Origin: Tenodera sinensis | Lineage: Eukaryota; Arthropoda; Insecta; Mantodea; Mantidae | Assembly: GCA_030765045.1 (NCBI GenBank) | Contig: CM060964.1 | Location: 313,807,128 to 313,871,127, forward strand | Length of the DNA: 64,000 nucleotides | Direction: 5' to 3' | Shown here: in pieces, positions 62,961 through 64,000 of the stretch | Numbering within the stretch: the stretch's first letter is position 1 | Layout of the letters: every line of letters begins with the position of its first letter | Made by a program: the position numbers and the translations under genes | Notes under the pieces: generated by a model | Told to the model about the DNA's origin: nothing | The model's database searches: none | The model's input: the letters and a program-made list of their open reading frames with translations, nothing else

Positions 62961-64000
62961 CTAGCGAAGTGGTGAAGGAGTAGAAGATGCTCTATCACTT
63001 CCAAAGAAATTGAAAGTTGTATTAAACGCACCATCTGATACAGTGTTCAAATCTCCATACACATAATTGGCGTGAGGGTCGCTGAAAGCCACGACGCTGC
63101 CGTATGTTTCCTTATTGACTTCTGGTTTGGTGGTTTCCCGGCTAGAGGAAGATGATGCTGTTGGCGACGACGACGACGATGACGACGATGACGATGACGA
63201 TGATGACGCTGACCACTGCACGCCTTCAGTTTTGTTTGAACTATTGTCTGGTGAAGTGATGTCCTCCTGGGAATAGTTTCTAGGCCTAAAATACAAAGCA
63301 ACTTTGTTGTTCTTGAACGAGAAAGGCAAAGAGTTGAGTCCTTCTTGAGAATCCTTCCCTTCGCTGCCAATATCGAGGCTTCTGCCCTTTTCTTCTGTTA
63401 GAGTCGAAGCTGACGCTGTAATATCGTTATTATCATTTCTAGCTTCGACATTTTCTTCTGGTAGTGCTACTGAGACCTCATTTCTCGATGACCCTTGGCC
63501 TTCCAATTCCTGAGGTTTAGGCTGATATTCAATTACCCTGTTTGCTGAGGCGTGTTGCAAGTCATCATGGCCTACACCGTAACCTTCCTGGTGACCCGAA
63601 TGTTGCTGTTGGGGAGTATGTTCAATAGCAGCGATTATATCCTTAAGAAGTCCATTGGATAGGACTTCTTCATGAGCAACATCTCCTGCTCCGGAGGCGC
63701 CACCTGCAGGTTGTATCTGCAATGTATAGCTACCATGGGCTCCTTGAACAGGAAAATGCTGCACACCGCCGTTTCCTCCTCCCGGCACTCTTGGTTCAGG
63801 CGCTCCGCCGTGATGCGCAGATGAACTAAATGACAGTTCTTGGGATTTAAACAGGTTATCCAGATCTTGTGGAAGTCCATAACTGCTCAAAGCTTGCGAT
63901 ACCGACGAGGAAGTGCCATCGTCATTTGCTGCTAGAGCGAAGGAGGAGCTGCCACCAGATGAATGATGGTGGCTATCACCAGTGGATGAAGAATGATGCG
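62961..64000 (-). CDS. Ser/His-rich probably secreted protein, 5' partial
   Basis: One uninterrupted frame from the right edge to the stop TAG at 62963-62961: 345 visible residues plus a partial codon. There is no methionine in the visible part, so the start, and any signal peptide, lies beyond 64000; the TTG at 63890 is not a plausible start. Numbered from the first full codon: His/Ser-rich start (1-16), YGLPQDLDNLFK (40-51), Gly-rich stretch with GSYTLQIQPAGG (89-100), Gln/His segment (129-137), acidic-polar middle, poly-Ser of 14 (265-278) and 5 more Ser (282-286), and an aromatic end NTTFNFFG. Four N-glycosylation sequons (241 NYS, 252 NSS, 255 NKT, 326 NTT) and no Cys suggest an extracellular, disordered, perhaps cuticle-associated product; that is inference. 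I do not recognise the family. The exon is at least 1,040 bp. Confidence 0.8.
   Translation of the reverse strand, partial: HHSSSTGDSHHHSSGGSSSFALAANDDGTSSSVSQALSSYGLPQDLDNLFKSQELSFSSSAHHGGAPEPRVPGGGNGGVQHFPVQGAHGSYTLQIQPAGGASGAGDVAHEEVLSNGLLKDIIAAIEHTPQQQHSGHQEGYGVGHDDLQHASANRVIEYQPKPQELEGQGSSRNEVSVALPEENVEARNDNNDITASASTLTEEKGRSLDIGSEGKDSQEGLNSLPFSFKNNKVALYFRPRNYSQEDITSPDNSSNKTEGVQWSASSSSSSSSSSSSSSPTASSSSSRETTKPEVNKETYGSVVAFSDPHANYVYGDLNTVSDGAFNTTFNFFGSDRASSTPSPLR
63141..63208 (-). repeat. Poly-Ser codon tract (TCG/TCA mix)
   Basis: GACGAC/GACGAT units on the plus strand encode Ser in the minus-strand frame. The mixed codons show it is not a pure microsatellite. Confidence 0.85.

Overview
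The window looks like intergenic DNA from a large, repeat-rich animal genome, most likely an insect and probably an orthopteran or related polyneopteran. The evidence is long AT-rich stretches without coding capacity, very long simple repeats, several tRNA-derived SINE families (one with the 'TTTAAGGGCCCGTCGACAAC' tail block that I recall from locust genomic SINEs) and decayed hAT, Tc1/mariner, DDE_3-type and pogo transposases. No bacterial operons, rRNA or intact tRNA genes, or CRISPR arrays are visible. The species assignment is inference.

Layout. 1-375 is the start of an LTR read leftwards. 590-823 is a tRNA-SINE and 880-2006 a decayed retrotransposon gag with 11-residue coiled-coil repeats. 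2128-4356 is a complete but dead hAT element with an exact 8-bp target duplication, followed by a second hAT fragment (4660-5165). From 6 to 53 kb the unique DNA is peppered with 14 copies of one unnamed ~0.9-1 kb repeat ('family X'), many carrying a (CA)n/(GT)n microsatellite at the same internal place. It also holds four main SINE families (SINE1-SINE4), huge (TTA)n arrays, a 57-bp perfect inverted repeat (17147-17314), a Tc1-type MITE (33227-33686), a DDE_3-type transposase relic (35785-36450), a fold-back SINE-like insert (50409-50562) and a GAGT minisatellite (53556-54124). 55226-56085 is a second hAT-type element with an exact 8-bp duplication, and 61138-62061 is another DDE transposase relic.

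The only convincing host gene is at the right edge: a minus-strand open frame from 64000 to 62961. It encodes at least 345 residues of a Ser/His/Gly-rich protein with four N-glycosylation sequons, a stop codon and no methionine in the visible part. Its start lies outside the window and I do not recognise its family.

The elements do not form a pathway. The window is a record of successive insertions, several datable relative to each other through nested target-site duplications, such as a truncated SINE1 inside a family X copy at 48783-48870.
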